This document shows positions 24,705 through 38,722 of a DNA stretch of 64,000 nt, one piece after another. Below the pieces are notes generated by a model, which ran no database searches, was not told where the DNA came from, and was given only the letters and a program-made list of their open reading frames with translations. Source of the DNA: Eulemur rufifrons. Its lineage: Eukaryota > Chordata > Mammalia > Primates > Lemuridae. Numbering within the stretch: position 1 is the stretch's first letter; every line of letters begins with the position of its first letter. The stretch spans positions 51,852,001-51,916,000 of the forward strand of contig NC_091010.1 in NCBI RefSeq assembly GCF_041146395.1, read 5' to 3'. The position numbers and the translations under genes are program-made.

Positions 24705-26715
24705 ATTCAGGGAGACAGAAACATATGTGGGTAGGTAACCCTCATACTACATTACCGCAATAATTATAAATTCAATCCAGGTTGTCAAGGAATTTATGTA
24801 CCTTTCAAAACGACTAGGGTTTAACCACATGGATTTGTTTATCTCGGTCTTCCTCTCCTTTCTATTTCCAGGGCACAACTTTCAAGTCCCTCTTTCTGTC
24901 TTGAATTAAATATTGCAATAACCACACAATTGGTCTCTCCATCCTCAGATTCTTTCTGCGTAAATCAGACCCCCACACAGATGAGTAATATCAAGTCACT
25001 TTACATAAAAACCACTTGTAATTTTCTAGTTCCTACCAAATTGAAAATAACCTCTCTGGCAGTAAGTGCCCTTGGTGATGGGACCATGACCTAAATACCC
25101 TGAATTTCCTGTATTATTCCTTATGGAGCAGTCAAATGCAATTTCCCCTGGCTCCCACACATACACCCATCTTTGGTAATTATTCATGCTTTGGATTTTG
25201 CTTGAAGTTCCCATTCTACTCTCTGCCTACCAAATTCTACTTCCTTCAGGTCCCCTCATGAGTGATAAATCCTTCATGAATGATCCCCAGAGACCCACTG
25301 AACTATAACATTTCTATCTCCTGAGTCTCCCAGGTCTTTGTTTCTGCTGTGATAACCTGACATACATCTTCCATCCTATGACTATGTAATGATATTTGTG
25401 TTCTTGGCACCACATGATCACCTTATCTATCTCACCTTGTTCTCTCCTTGAGAAAAAAGATATGGATTATAGTCATTTTTGCAGACCCTAAAGCAGTTGG
25501 CATACGACCTTGCTTATGCCAATTTTTAGCATTGCACAAACATTTTGTTTGTTTGCTCTTTGGTCATAATACGACATGCTGACACTAAGGACATGTTGCA
25601 GAATCTGGTACCCTACACCCTCTACGGAGCCCCTAATCTAGAGCTCACTATGTATGTACCTACTAAAACAGGGTGAGCGCATGATTTGGGGAGGCTGATG
25701 GAATTGCTAAATATGAGTTCATTATGGAAGTAGCAAGATTTCACCATCCCATTTGGAATAATAGTCTCGTTCAGACTTCGAACCTTGTCTCAGAGATCTG
25801 GTCAGTGGACTAACATGATTTCCTCGGCAATCACATGTAGAAGAATATATGTGATGAAAGGTGGTGAGGAACATTCTAGACTCCCAGGAGTCAGTGGGTC
25901 CAGTGAAACTCCTTACCAGGATCCATAGGGTGGATAAAAGGGCCAGTGAAGCCCTCTGTAAGAATAGGGCAGTTATCAATTTCCTGTCTATGAAGAAGCA
26001 TATATTTCTCATAGAAAATTTGGAAAATAGAGAAAATGTCAATACAGAATTTAAAAAATCTTTATGATCATATTATTTGAGATTATATTACATGATGTTG
26101 GTTGAATTCGGACTTTTTGTCCAAAACATAATGTATTGGAAAGATTTTCTCCATTTCATTAAAGAATCTAAAAAAAATAATGGCTGTAGGTACTACACTA
26201 AACCTTTGCACCATAACTTATTTAACCAATTAAATGAGACCACTTTTAAATATTTCTGGGTTTGCAGCAAAGGGTAAGCCATTAGCTTTGTTTTCTAAAT
26301 TGGATTAAATAGAAAGCAATTATTGGAAAAAACTGCCACTAGCACAACTACTTATTTCCATCACAGATTTACCTCAAGTTGTTTTAATATTAGTGGAGAA
26401 TATTTTTGCCTAATTTTCCTCCACTTGTATTCTGGAATATCACCAAACAAAACACATAATGGGAACCTGGGTTGATGGGATGTGTGTTCTTCTGTAGTGA
26501 GACAACTTTGTGAATTCAATTGCCTTCAAAGGCAGGTAACTCAAAGTAGAGACTTCCCTGAAAAGAGATAGCACTTCATTTCAGTATTAGGTAGAAGTTG
26601 CTTTATCAAGGTGGACTACAGACAATAAAGCAAAGGAGCAATTGCCAAGGAAGTCACTAGGAAAGTGTAAATTTGTTCTTAATGACATCATCCTCCCTCC
26701 TCTGAGCTTTTCTTC
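24705..26715. other. Largely unrecognised
   Basis: A weak L2 3'-end-like phrase lies at 25440-25520 ('ctccttgagaaaaaagatat'). The 106-codon minus-strand frame at 25722-26042 has no recognised domain. Confidence 0.45.
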
Positions 26716-26719
26716 CACA

Positions 26720-26865
26720 GAAGAAAGCACACACAAGAGGTATTGCATGGACTTTGAGTCACCTAGGACTGGGGTCAACTTCTTGAGCAGGTTCCTTAAT
26801 CTCTATCTAGATCTCATTTTAAAAATGTAGCTGTTAATATCCACTTTGAGTAATTAATGTGGGGT
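26720..26865 (+). mobile_element. MIR SINE relic
   Basis: 'attgcatggactttgagtca', 'gcaggttccttaatctctat' and 'ctcattttaaaaatgtagct' follow the MIR core, diverged. Confidence 0.45.
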
Positions 26866-26869
26866 TTGA

Positions 26870-28935
26870 AAATTAATAATAATAACAGCAAAACCAACAA
26901 AATTTACCCTTAAAATTAATGAGGGGTAAAAAACCAATTAATATACATTCTCAGATATTTTCTGTGGAATGAAAGGTCAATTCTATCTGCATGTGGATGC
27001 TAAGGAAGCATATTTATAGATGGAAGGGGATCAAGAAAAGACTATAGATAGATATAACCTCTAACTTATTTTAATAATGGATTTTAGCATTCGTTTAGAG
27101 TCCTAAGATGCAATCCTGTTGCTTGCATTTCAATTACTACTCATCTCTTCACAAGTAGGACTACTGACGTTTAGCGATAAAACGTGATAGCAAGATTGGC
27201 AGAGGATAACTACAGAAACTCACCCAACTCGCGAGTAGGATTTAAATGCAGCTGGGGCTGACGCCCAAGCCAGGGTCCTGCTGCTCAGCTTTGCCTCCTA
27301 CCTGTGCCTCTAGTTCTGGCCCAGAGGGCTCTCGTGGAATCTAAGAGATTCCAGAAGTTAGGGGAGACAGGAGCGCACTATAAATATGAACTTGCTTTTC
27401 ATTAGAAGAAGGAGTAATATTCACAGTCTTCAATATTTGGTCAGGCAGTCACGACTGCTGTCACCCACAGTGCTAGAACAGGTGGGCAGACCACCTGCGG
27501 GGCCAGATACAAAACTGGATCCTGGGAAATCTGAGGGTTTTCTGAGCCAGGGCAGCCAGGGGAGCTGGGGAAAGTAGGGGGCTCAGGGCATGGCTATTTA
27601 CCAACCAGAAGGGAAACACTTTCATGTTTTCTTTTTAAAAACCACAGACATGGCCATTCTAGTACACATGGGCGGGATATCAGGCCTGGATGAAGGGTGA
27701 GTTTTGAAGGGATGTTTGTGAAGGGAATCCTAATGAAACAAGCCAGGCATGAAAAACAGCAAAATTTGCTATACAGTGTGGCTTCTGGTGTCCGTAAGTA
27801 GATCTGAGGACTTCTCCACCTTCCTTCCAATACCAGCAGGGACCAGGTGAGAAGCAGCCTGGTGGGTCTCCTCCACCATTAGGGACATCACACTTTCATT
27901 CTTTCTTCTACACCTGGATTGAGATGATGTGGAATGATTCACAGTGGGAGGCTATCTATATAGTAAAACCAATTGGGCGGGTGAGGGGGAAGCTAGAAAG
28001 AAAAATCCCCAGAGATTGGAAGCGACTAGAAACCACTGGCTGACACATCTGCTCCCCACTTGCCTGTAGCCAAGGTCTCTACAGTCAAAGAGGTGGGGGG
28101 CCCAGGAAAGCCTGTTGCCCCCAGACGGGATGCATTCGAGAGCCTCCTTTGAGACTGCTGCCTCTTGGGCTGAACTTGCAGGAAGAAAAAGGCTGCTTAG
28201 GATGTGTAAAAGCTCAAACTATCCCTCTCAGATGCAATTTTCCCTTCAAAGCTTTGTCTTATAAAGAAACGGGGCTTTGCGTCCTGTTTGAAATCATATT
28301 TCCATAGGAATACACATACTCTTTGTGCTACACTGATCTCTGCTGAAATAGATAAAGTCTTTATACATTTTATGCACATATTTTTAAAGGTGATTTCCAA
28401 TGTCCACGAGGAGGGCTTGCATGGCATAGGCTAAAGCTCCCCCGGCCTCATTATGAGGCCTATTGAAAATACACAGCTTTTGCTTGAAACGGAGAAGGCA
28501 GGCTTGGGCTCTCTCTCTTTTCCTCACTCGTTTCTCTCCTGGAAACAGCAAATAGCTTATTCCTCCACGAGGTTCTGCATGAATTCCCACTATTCTGTGA
28601 GATTTTCCTCCATAAACCTGTTAACTGGAGTCAGAAACTAAAGCAGACGAATTGGACCTGAGGGGGCAGCATACACTGCGTCGTGTTCCCAGACAACTTA
28701 ATCACTTTAATTACCTAAAAAAATAGAAACAGTTTGGCGGGGTAAGAATCTCATTTCTCAGCCTAAACGATGATAGTGGCTGGGAGACATGGGCCCAAAT
28801 CCTGCCACTTATACATTGCCCTAATTTTTTGTTTCTGGAAGCAGATCCATTGACCTTCACGGTGTACCGTGTATGTCCTTGAAAGTGGCTGAGGGGCTGA
28901 CTTTTGGACACACAGGGAGTTGGGAATGGATTCTT
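26870..28935. other. Mostly unrecognised; weak MIR-like piece
   Basis: 27180-27300 ('aactcgcgagtaggatttaa', 'gacgcccaagccagggtcct') is reminiscent of the old MIR/L2 block ending in 'gccaaagccagtgctc'. The remainder, somewhat richer in G+C around 27.2-28.2 kb, shows no supported exon. Confidence 0.4.
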
Positions 28936-28939
28936 CTAT

Positions 28940-29255
28940 TCAACGAATAGTCATTCTGTATCTACCAAGTAATGTTCTAGGCACTAGGAGCACAGCAGTG
29001 TCTCCAAAGCAGTGGAAGTTCTTGCTCTCATGAAGTTTATATTCTAGCTATATTCTCTAGAGTAGAAGGAACAGGAGAAAATGATCCAAAAGAAATACAT
29101 GGACACATTATTTCTAGATGTTGAAAGAGAGAAAAAATGCGAAGATCTAGTGGCGAAGCATTCCAAGGAGAGAAAAGCAAATGTAAAAATTGCTCTACTA
29201 TGGAAACCAGCTTGGCATGTTCAAGGCTGGAAGATGAGGCTGGCCTGAGTAGATG
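28940..29255 (+). mobile_element. L2-type relic
   Basis: 'aatgttctaggcactaggag', 'cttgctctcatgaagtttat' and 'attctagctatattctctag' start a recognisable old L2-class copy. It continues with 'ggcatgttcaaggctggaag'. Confidence 0.6.
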
Positions 29256-29259
29256 TTTA

Positions 29260-29440
29260 GCTCTGCCATTTGTAATAGTTCCTGCTTTCTGCTTAAAAGA
29301 TTTACTTCACATCTCTCATCTTAAGTTCCTACATCATTATATTATATGTGGTTCATAATGCTTCCATTTCAAGGTTTTGTAAGGTTAAATTACAGAATGT
29401 ATACTGACCACTTAATGCTTGGCAAATAAATAAGATCTCT
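29260..29440 (+). mobile_element. MIR SINE relic
   Basis: 'agctctgccatttgtaatag', 'cttcacatctctcatcttaa' and 'cacttaatgcttggcaaata' are MIR-like in order. Confidence 0.45.
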
Positions 29441-29444
29441 ATGA

Positions 29445-31129
<1,685 letters not shown>

Positions 31130-31143
31130 ACGACCTAGGTCTT
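31130..31143. repeat. Alu target-site duplication, right
   Basis: Exact copy of 30769-30782. Confidence 0.95.
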
Positions 31144-31177
31144 GACTGCTGGACACCCCAGTGCAGGTATCAGCAGG

Positions 31178-31199
31178 CAGCAGCAGCAGCAGCAGCAGC
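31178..31199. repeat. (CAG)n trinucleotide repeat
   Basis: Seven CAG units, preceded by a near-unit CAGCAGG. It lies 35 bp from the Alu and no coding context is seen. Confidence 0.9.
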
Positions 31200-31204
31200 C
31201 TGAA

Positions 31205-31525
31205 CAACAGCACATGAAGTTCTATTGGGTCCCAGCTGTAATTCCAGCATCATGACCCCAAGACCTGAACATCAGATCACCACACTGGGCTGGACTAAGA
31301 AGGAAGAAAATTGTAGGCATAGTAACATAGCTGATAGGACTGTTCATGTGCCCATGATAATACAGATCATTGTTGCATAAATACGTATTTTATGCAACTC
31401 CCTCTTTCCTCACTTTTAAGACACTGTAGATTCTAATTCACATCCCAATTTCAGAGATGCTAAAGTAGATAAAAAATGCATTTCAGAGTCAATGAAACAC
31501 ATAATATATATAATTGTACAACTGT
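31205..31525. other. No recognised gene or repeat
   Basis: Nothing supported. Confidence 0.5.
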
Positions 31526-31529
31526 CGAA

Positions 31530-31730
31530 CACTTATTTTATATCAAGCACCATACCAAATGTTTTTATATGCATTAATCTTTATAACAAATATATGTGGG
31601 GGGGTACTTTGTTTATTTTTATTTTGCAAATGATGAAATTGAGGTGAGGGAATTTGTCCAATATAAAACTATTAAGTTGTATAGTCTGGATTCAAATTCC
31701 CAACTCAGGCTCACATGCATTTGTTTACAC
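31530..31730 (+). mobile_element. MIR/L2-class relic
   Basis: 'atatcaagcaccataccaaa', 'gcattaatctttataacaaa', 'tgcaaatgatgaaattgagg' and 'ctggattcaaattcccaact' give the ancient repeat block in order. Confidence 0.6.
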
Positions 31731-31734
31731 TGTT

Positions 31735-32735
31735 TCCATGTGAGACGCTTCTTGAAAGCTTCCAAAAATTGTTGGGGCTGGGAAAGACTTTTAAAAAAGG
31801 AAATATGTCTGAAAATATTAAGTAGGCAACCAATTGGACTATTTGTTATTTTGAATCAATAATTAAATCCATTGCATGTATACACACACACACACACACA
31901 CACACACAATGATGTGGCCTAAGAAAAGCTGGATTACATGTAGGTGTATAAACACAATGATGAGTGGGTTTGTTGGTGGGCCTGGACTATGTATCTTTCA
32001 TCACTACATACCCCAGGACATCTGTTCCAGTGGCTCTCATTTGCCTACTCAATGAGTGTCCTTAATGAGTGAATAAATTAACAAATTAATATGTTGTGCA
32101 TATGCAGGGGTTATGAGTACAATGATGTTGGGTACAGACAGTCTGAGAGACTGTTTCTAGCTTGATTAGAGCCTGGCTAGTCAATGTAATCTAGTCATAA
32201 GCAGAAGGAAATGCCAATTGGAGGGTTAGATCTTTTTTAATTACACTGGGGCACTGGCAAAAGGGGGCTGTCTCATGCATTTTTCACTAGCTAAAATGAT
32301 AAAATATTGATTCAGAACTCACAATTAATCCTTATAAGTAGACTAGGCTTTTAATAATTCAGGCATATCTCTCCATGGTCTTGTTTGTTCCATTCCCATG
32401 GCTAAGAAGAAACTGCTTTCTGAAAAGATGGAGACCATTTTGACCTAACAGCGTCGGCTCAAATTCCTGTAATTATTCAGCATTGTAAATATTAACTAAC
32501 TCTAAGTGCTTAGCCTCATTCCCAAAACACCTTCTAAAGCAGAAACACAGGTCATTCTTCTTCCATGCATGCCTCCTTAAAATCTGTTTTTCTTTTGTAT
32601 GTTCAATTGGATGCTTTCTTGTTTGACTTCTAATTAGCTGTGACACTCTTTGAGTTACAAAATACACTTCAGTTTTGAGAATGTAGATATAAAATGATGT
32701 GTGGACAGTCTCTCAAAGGGCTGCATATACGATGT
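31735..32735. other. Unrecognised, with one CA tract
   Basis: Apart from the (CA)n at 31882-31909, nothing is supported. Confidence 0.5.
31882..31909. repeat. (CA)n microsatellite
   Basis: About thirteen or fourteen CA units. Confidence 0.95.
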
Positions 32736-32739
32736 ATAG

Positions 32740-32890
32740 ACCTGAAGCCTGAGCTCTGTCATCAACCTGCTTTGAGAAAGCATGTCTCCCTACTAGGCCT
32801 CAGTTTACTTATTTGGATAACGTTGGTCTCTGCAAGGCCTCTTTTGACTTAAATTGCTTGAGCCTAAGTCCTGTTATTCTATGTGTTCAG
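32740..32890 (+). mobile_element. MIR-like relic
   Basis: 'cctactaggcctcagtttac', 'ttatttggataacgttggtc' and 'caaggcctcttttgacttaa' resemble a MIR variant ending. Confidence 0.4.
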
Positions 32891-32894
32891 GCAC

Positions 32895-34080
32895 TTATGG
32901 TTTAAATAAATTACGTAGAGTACACTAAGTAATAGAGTCAGCATCTTAGTCAACAAAAAGAATTTCTTGTTTTAATAGAGAAGATGCCAGATTGTGAAGC
33001 ACTTCTATTCCTGATGGTATAGGGATTTTTCTGATCTGGTTTTTGGTCTGTTTCCAAAGTAAACAAATTCCCATTTAACCCATGTGCTCTGATGATATAA
33101 AAAAAGATGTTATTTTTTTCTTTTGCTTTTATATTCTACATGTCTTAGTTGGCAGACTTATTTTGGCTCCATAGGGTAAGAACAGATATCATGATAGAAT
33201 TCTGATGTTTACAATCCCTTTTCAATTGTGGCAATTGTGCAGACACAGTCTTAGAAAGAAGGAGAGGTATAAATTTCAAATGAGGTCTCTAAATACAGGA
33301 GTTAAAAAAAGATGTTTTAGATCAAGCAGATAGGATTCTCTGCCTCTGTTTCCTAACCTTCTCTAAACTTTTACAGTTTCTACTTGTCTTTCTCCTAATA
33401 ATATTGCTTGTTTCCATTCTTTGGTTTCTGTTTTCTACTTTAAAAGCAATCTATCAATTTTAACTAACAAGGTAAGGTCACAAAGTGGGGACATTTAAAT
33501 TTGAGACCTCTTTAGCTACCAAGAAGTTTAGAAGCAAGTTTAGGGTCAACTTTATTTAATAACTAAATATCCTTTCTTATTATTGGCTAAAAAAACAAAA
33601 CAAAACAAAACAAAACTATGTTCTTACTTTTCCCCATGCCTTGAGGCACTAAATTTGCCAATGAGTCTGATTTCTTTTGGCCTTCATTTCTTATATGTAT
33701 GAAAATATCAATCTTGCTATAAATCACTTCAAACCTGTTGTGGGGAAAAAACAAGTTTGGTATTACATGCTTGTGATCTGTTTACTTAGGTAAGCTATAG
33801 CTTCAAATGATGTGCTTATGGAAAAGTCAAATGGGAAAAGATAAATTCTCAGAGATAGTCCTTATGTGTATTAACTTTCTGAATAAAATATCAATGTGTT
33901 TAAACAATCATCTCCTATACATTATAGTTAAAATACTAAAGTACTTTTCACCCAGCTGTGGCATAGGAAAAGCAATATCATTGCCCTATCTCTCATGTCA
34001 AAATTGAAAAAGAATGACATTAACTTGCTCCATAAGAAAGGAGGGGAAGAATCTATTTAGTCAGGCACACAGGGCCAGAA
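32895..34080. other. Unrecognised, with an (AAAAC)n tract
   Basis: (AAAAC)n lies at about 33592-33615; otherwise nothing supported. Confidence 0.5.
33592..33615. repeat. (AAAAC)n microsatellite
   Basis: Four to five AAAAC units. Confidence 0.9.
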
Positions 34081-34087
34081 GCTAGAT

Positions 34088-34446
34088 ATTATAGACTGAA
34101 TGTTTATGGCACCCTAAAATTCATATGTTAAAATCTAATTCCCAGTGTGATGGTATTTAGAGGAGCTGCCTTTAAGAGCTGAGTAGGTCATGAGGGCAAA
34201 GACATCATGAATGGGATTAGTTCCCTAATAAAAGAGACCCCAAAGAGTTTTTTCATCCTTTCTGCCATGTGCAGACACAGTGACAAGATGGCCACCTGTG
34301 AAACAGGAAATGGGCCCTCACCAGACACCAAATCTGCCTGAATCTTGGACTTCCCAGACTCTAGAAATGTGAGACATAAATCTCTGTTGTTTATAAGCTT
34401 TTCAGTCTATGGTATTCTGTTATAGCAGCCCAGATGGACTAAGATA
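34088..34446 (+). mobile_element. MST-family solo LTR (ERVL-MaLR)
   Basis: A full 359-bp LTR close to MSTA/MSTB wording: 'cccagtgtgatggtatttag', 'catgaatgggattagttccc', 'gggccctcaccagacaccaa' and 'ctctgttgtttataagcttt'. The flanks share CTAGAT (34082-34087 and 34447-34452), matching the roughly 5-bp TSD of these elements. No internal sequence is present, so it is a solo LTR formed by LTR-LTR recombination. Confidence 0.9.
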
Positions 34447-34799
34447 CTAGATTTTTAACTCTTGGCCTTGTATTCTTTTCCTTGTCCAGCTCTTCCTAAA
34501 TTGTGTTCCACTAGAGATAATATTCCATTATATATTGATCATGTTCCACATTATATTTCCTGCTTGCAGAAGTAATACAAAAAATAAACTTGCTTAAAAT
34601 CATGTAACCCAACTTTTTTCATAAATCCTACCCTACTCCTCCCCACCTAGGGACCCCCTCCAAAAAAACCACTTAACAGGCCTGTAATATCTTACAGAAA
34701 TATTGGTGTCTTAGGAATACAGTTAGAAGAAGCCACATTGACTGTGATCAGACCACTACGAATTATAAAATGGTAGTTATAGTCCTGACAGTTGTCTGG

Positions 34800-35030
34800 A
34801 GTACTGTCCTGCCTGCTAGTCATGAATTCAAAAGTGTTACTTCTATTATGTACAAGCTTGGTCAACTCATTCTAATATATTACTTAAAATCTCAAAGCCT
34901 GCTTCTTCATTAGTGAAATGAGTATAATAAAAACCTTATGGGGTTGTTTTGAAAATTAAATAGAAAAAAATATATATAAAATGCCTGGCATAGAATAACC
35001 AATTGGTAATTGTTATTGCTATGACTATCA
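34800..35030 (+). mobile_element. MIR SINE relic
   Basis: 'tacaagcttggtcaactcat', 'ccttatggggttgttttgaa', 'atgcctggcatagaataacc' and 'gtaattgttattgctatgac' follow MIR core and 3' end. Confidence 0.65.
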
Positions 35031-35039
35031 TTATTTTTT

Positions 35040-36160
35040 CCATCTGCTGCTGGCCTCTGACACAATGACATGCTTATGTAGGCATTGCTGCCCTCTACTG
35101 GAATTATGGGAGCCTGTTTTGTATCCTAAGACAAATGAAGGTCATTGATCTTTTCACAAAACCTCCCAAATTCTTGTCAGCCCTTCACCCAGTACTGACC
35201 TTCTCAGCGGTTGATACACTGACCTTGCAAATGCTAAGAGGTGGATAATTAGCCATGCTCTTAACTCATCCAGATCATCATACCAGTCACTTTAATGTGG
35301 AGTGATAAAATTTGTAATTTTTATGAGGCTTACCCTGCAGATTCAAACTATAAAATATGCTGTGGAAAGATAGTGGATAGCTGAAGGAAGTGCTATCTGA
35401 GGTTTAAAATATGACCCTAACAAACCCAGCTCAATCCTACCATCCAGGCTTTAGAATCAAAGAGAATGTGTATCTGCAACAACAAAAGCATCCACAGGAA
35501 GATTTCCCCCTCTCCCTTCTCTCCTCTTTCCCTTATTTATAGTTTAAAATTCTCCTAAAGTAATTTCACATAAGTGATGGCAAATACCATGTAGGTATAG
35601 CTCTTCATACTGTGCAAAAAAGAATGCATATCTAATGAGTTATTTATTGAAGCTTCTTTCTCCCATTAATAATGGACAGAATCCACCATCAGCTCAAATC
35701 AGTTTTTATGAGTGTGGGCTTAAGCAGAGACCTAAGATAGTCAAACTCCTTGTACTTATATTTTCCAGATTTTTTCACCCTTGATATCACAGACCGTTTT
35801 TTTTTCATTTTTTCTCCCAAAGTAGATTTTTTCACTTGTCTGCTCACAACTCACTTGTCAGCACTCTGACTAGATTAATTTTTCCCCTTTCCTCTCTCCA
35901 TATCATCTGAGGATCTAAGCTTGCCTTATGGATTCTTTTTCATGCAAATCTTTCCTATAAACTTAATCTATTCATTCAGTTCAGATCAGCAGCTATTAGT
36001 AAGGAAGATGCATTGGTTAAGGTAAACTAAATACTGCGGAAGAGTTAGAAAAAAGAAATAGCTGATGTGCTTATCCAAATTCTGTCCTTTCTGTGAATTT
36101 TTTTTTTTCTTTTACTTTTTTTCCTGATGAAAGCTATATAAGCACCTAAGGGTCTATGGG
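35040..36160. other. No recognised gene or repeat
   Basis: Nothing supported. Confidence 0.5.
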
Positions 36161-36165
36161 AAGAT

Positions 36166-36180
36166 TAAAATGCTGGTGAC
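36166..36180. repeat. L1 target-site duplication, left
   Basis: TAAAATGCTGGTGAC, repeated exactly at 37731-37745. Confidence 0.95.
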
Positions 36181-37730
36181 AATAACCAAAACAGCATGGT
36201 ACTGGCATAAAAGCAGACACATGGACTAATGGAACAGAATAGAGAATCCAGAAATAAATCCACACATCTATAGTGAACTTATTTTTGACAAAGATGCCAA
36301 GAACATACAGTGGGGAAAGGACAGTATCTTCAATACATGGTGCCGGGAAAACTGGATATCCACACGCAGAAGAATAAAACTAGATCCTTCTTCTCTCACC
36401 ATATACACAAATCAAATCAAAATGGATTAAAGACTTAAATCTAAGACATGAAACTACTAAAAGAAAACATTGTAGAAATGCTTCAGGACATTGGGCTGGG
36501 CAAGGACTTCTTGAGTAATACCTCCAAAGCACAGGCAACCAAAGCAAAATTGGACAAATGGGATCACATGAAGCTAGAAAGCAGCTGTACAGCAAAACAC
36601 AAACTGAAGGGACAACCCACAGAATGGGATAAAATATTTGCAAACTACCAATCTGACAAGGGATAAATAACTAGAATATATAAGGATCTCCAACAACTTG
36701 ATAGGAAAAATATCAAATAAACTTATATAAAGATGGCCAAAGATCTAAATAGACATTTCTCAAAACAAGACACAAAAATGGCTGAACAAGTATATGAAAA
36801 AATGTTCAACATCATTAGTCATCAGAGATATGCAAATCAAAACTATAATGAGATATCATCTCACCCCAATTAAAATGGCTTTTATCAAAAAGACAAGCAA
36901 TAACAAATTCTGGTGAGGATGTGCAGAAAGGGAAACCTTTGTACACTGTTGGTGGGAATGTAAATTAATGTAACTTCTATGGAGAACAGTATGGAGGTTC
37001 CTCAAAAAACTAAAAATAGAACTAGCATATAACTCAGCAATCCCACTGCTTGTTATGTATTCAAAGGAAAGTAATTCAGTATATTGAAAAGATATCTGCA
37101 CTCCCATATTTACTAAAACATTATTCACAATGGTCAAGTTATGGATTCAAACTAAGTGTCCATCAATGAATGAATAAAGAAATTGTTGTACATATACACA
37201 ATGGAATATTACATAGCCACCAAAAGAACGAAATCCTGCCATTTGCAACAACATAGATGAAACTGAAAATTATGTTAAGTGAAATAAACCAAGCACAGAA
37301 AGGCAAATCTCACATGTTCTCACTCATATGTGGGAGTTAAATATTAAAAACAATTGATCTTGTGGAGACAAAGAGTAGAATGATGGTTACCAGAGGCTTG
37401 GAAGGGTAGCAAGGAGAGGGAGGATAAAATGGGGATGGTTAATGGGTGCAAAAATATAGCTAGATAGATACAATGAACAATATTTGATAGCACAATAAAA
37501 TAACTATAATCAACAACAACTTAGGCTATACTTTAAAATAACTAAAAGAATGGAATCAGAATGTTCCTAACACAAAGAAATGTTAAATGCCTCAGGTGAT
37601 AGATACCCTAATAACCCTGATTTGATTAATTAGCACTGTATCCCTGTATCAAAACATCACATGTACTCTATAAAGATATACGACTCTTATGTATCCATAA
37701 TTTAAAGTTAAAAATTTTAAAAAAGAAAAA
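36181..37730 (+). mobile_element. 5'-truncated L1 with 15-bp TSD
   Basis: About 1.55 kb from the ORF2 C-terminal third through the 3' UTR. Broken ORF2 relics survive, for example at 36448-36666 ([20 protein letters not shown] ... [16 protein letters not shown]). Frameshifts and stops separate them. The 3' UTR ends in an A-rich tail (TTTAAAAAAGAAAAA). Perfect duplications flank it. The 3' UTR differs from that of the L1 at 47.7 kb and looks like an older (L1MA-type) lineage. Confidence 0.95.
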
Positions 37731-37745
37731 TAAAATGCTGGTGAC
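37731..37745. repeat. L1 target-site duplication, right
   Basis: Exact copy of 36166-36180. Confidence 0.95.
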
Positions 37746-38164
37746 TTAAAACACAGGATGACTTGGAGCCCAATAATGGAAGATTTTCATGATTTCAGAC
37801 TCTTTTTGAGATGACTAAATAAAACAATTTGCTACTTAAGTTGATTTGTCAATTATAAATTGTCTCTGAAGCTAAATTCTATTTCGTGTGAGCTAACACA
37901 AAGCAGCTAAAGACAATTCCCTGAAACTAAAAGTTACGAGACACCTTAAAAATCATTCCAACTGATCCAATTGCCTACCTTGTGGCAAAGAGACCATCTT
38001 TCCAGAAGAAACCCACTCTTCCTCTTGCTCTTGGGTTGGGTTTTAAATCCTGGGTCCTGACGGCTTAAGGCAGTGATGCACCACTACATCTGCTTATTGG
38101 GAACACCTGGTTCATGCTCAGATTAATTCAACCAGAATCTGGTCTAGATTCTTCTCGTTCAAAG

Positions 38165-38290
38165 TCAGGATCATGAACCAGGAGCATCAGTATCACTCAA
38201 GGTCTTACTAGAAATTCAGAATCTCAAGCCACATTCCAGACCTACTGAATCAGAATCTACATTTTAACAAGTTTTCCAGTTGATTTGTCT
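38165..38290 (+). mobile_element. MER5A-like fragment
   Basis: 'agcatcagtatcactcaagg', 'agaaattcagaatctcaagc', 'ccagacctactgaatcagaa' and 'attttaacaagttttccagt' are MER5A in order. The sequence just before it (38090-38150) may be part of the same or another diverged copy. Confidence 0.7.
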
Positions 38291-38339
38291 GAACATTAAA
38301 AAATATAGATGCCAGGGTTTCATCATTAGAGATTCTTAT

Positions 38340-38522
38340 TTAATTATCAAATTATTTGATTTTTTCCTATCAAGTTGTTGAGACTCCTTATATATTTCAG
38401 TTATTTATCCCTTGTCAGATGCATAGTTTGCAATGATGTTTTGATACAGGGATACAATGTTAATTAATCAAATCAGGGTTATTAGGATATCCATCACCTC
38501 AGGCATTTAACATTTCTTCAAC
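38340..38522 (-). mobile_element. Permuted L1 fragment
   Basis: Read on the minus strand, about 90 bp of L1 3' UTR (38433-38522, matching 37572-37655) is followed directly by about 90 bp of ORF2 (38340-38432, matching 36636-36720). In a normal L1, ORF2 precedes the 3' UTR. The join lies near 'tttgcaatgatgttttgata'. Confidence 0.8.
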
Positions 38523-38527
38523 GAGGC

Positions 38528-38722
38528 CTGGGCAGTAGCTCTCAAAGGCTGTTCCCTGTTCTAGAAGAATCATCATCACCTGGGGAGGAGTTAAAAATGC
38601 AAATTTCACCTAAGGTAATGCAAGGAAATCAGCGGCTCTGGGTGTGGATCCCAGTCATCTGTGTTTTAACAAGTAATACAGGTGATTCTGATGATGCTAA
38701 GGTTTAAAAACTCTCAGGGGGA
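38528..38722 (+). mobile_element. MER5A hAT MITE
   Basis: Nearly complete: 'gggcagtagctctcaaaggc', 'atcatcatcacctggggagg', 'gtgtggatcccagtcatctg', 'tgttttaacaagtaatacag' and 'tgatgatgctaaggtttaaa'. No coding capacity. Confidence 0.85.
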
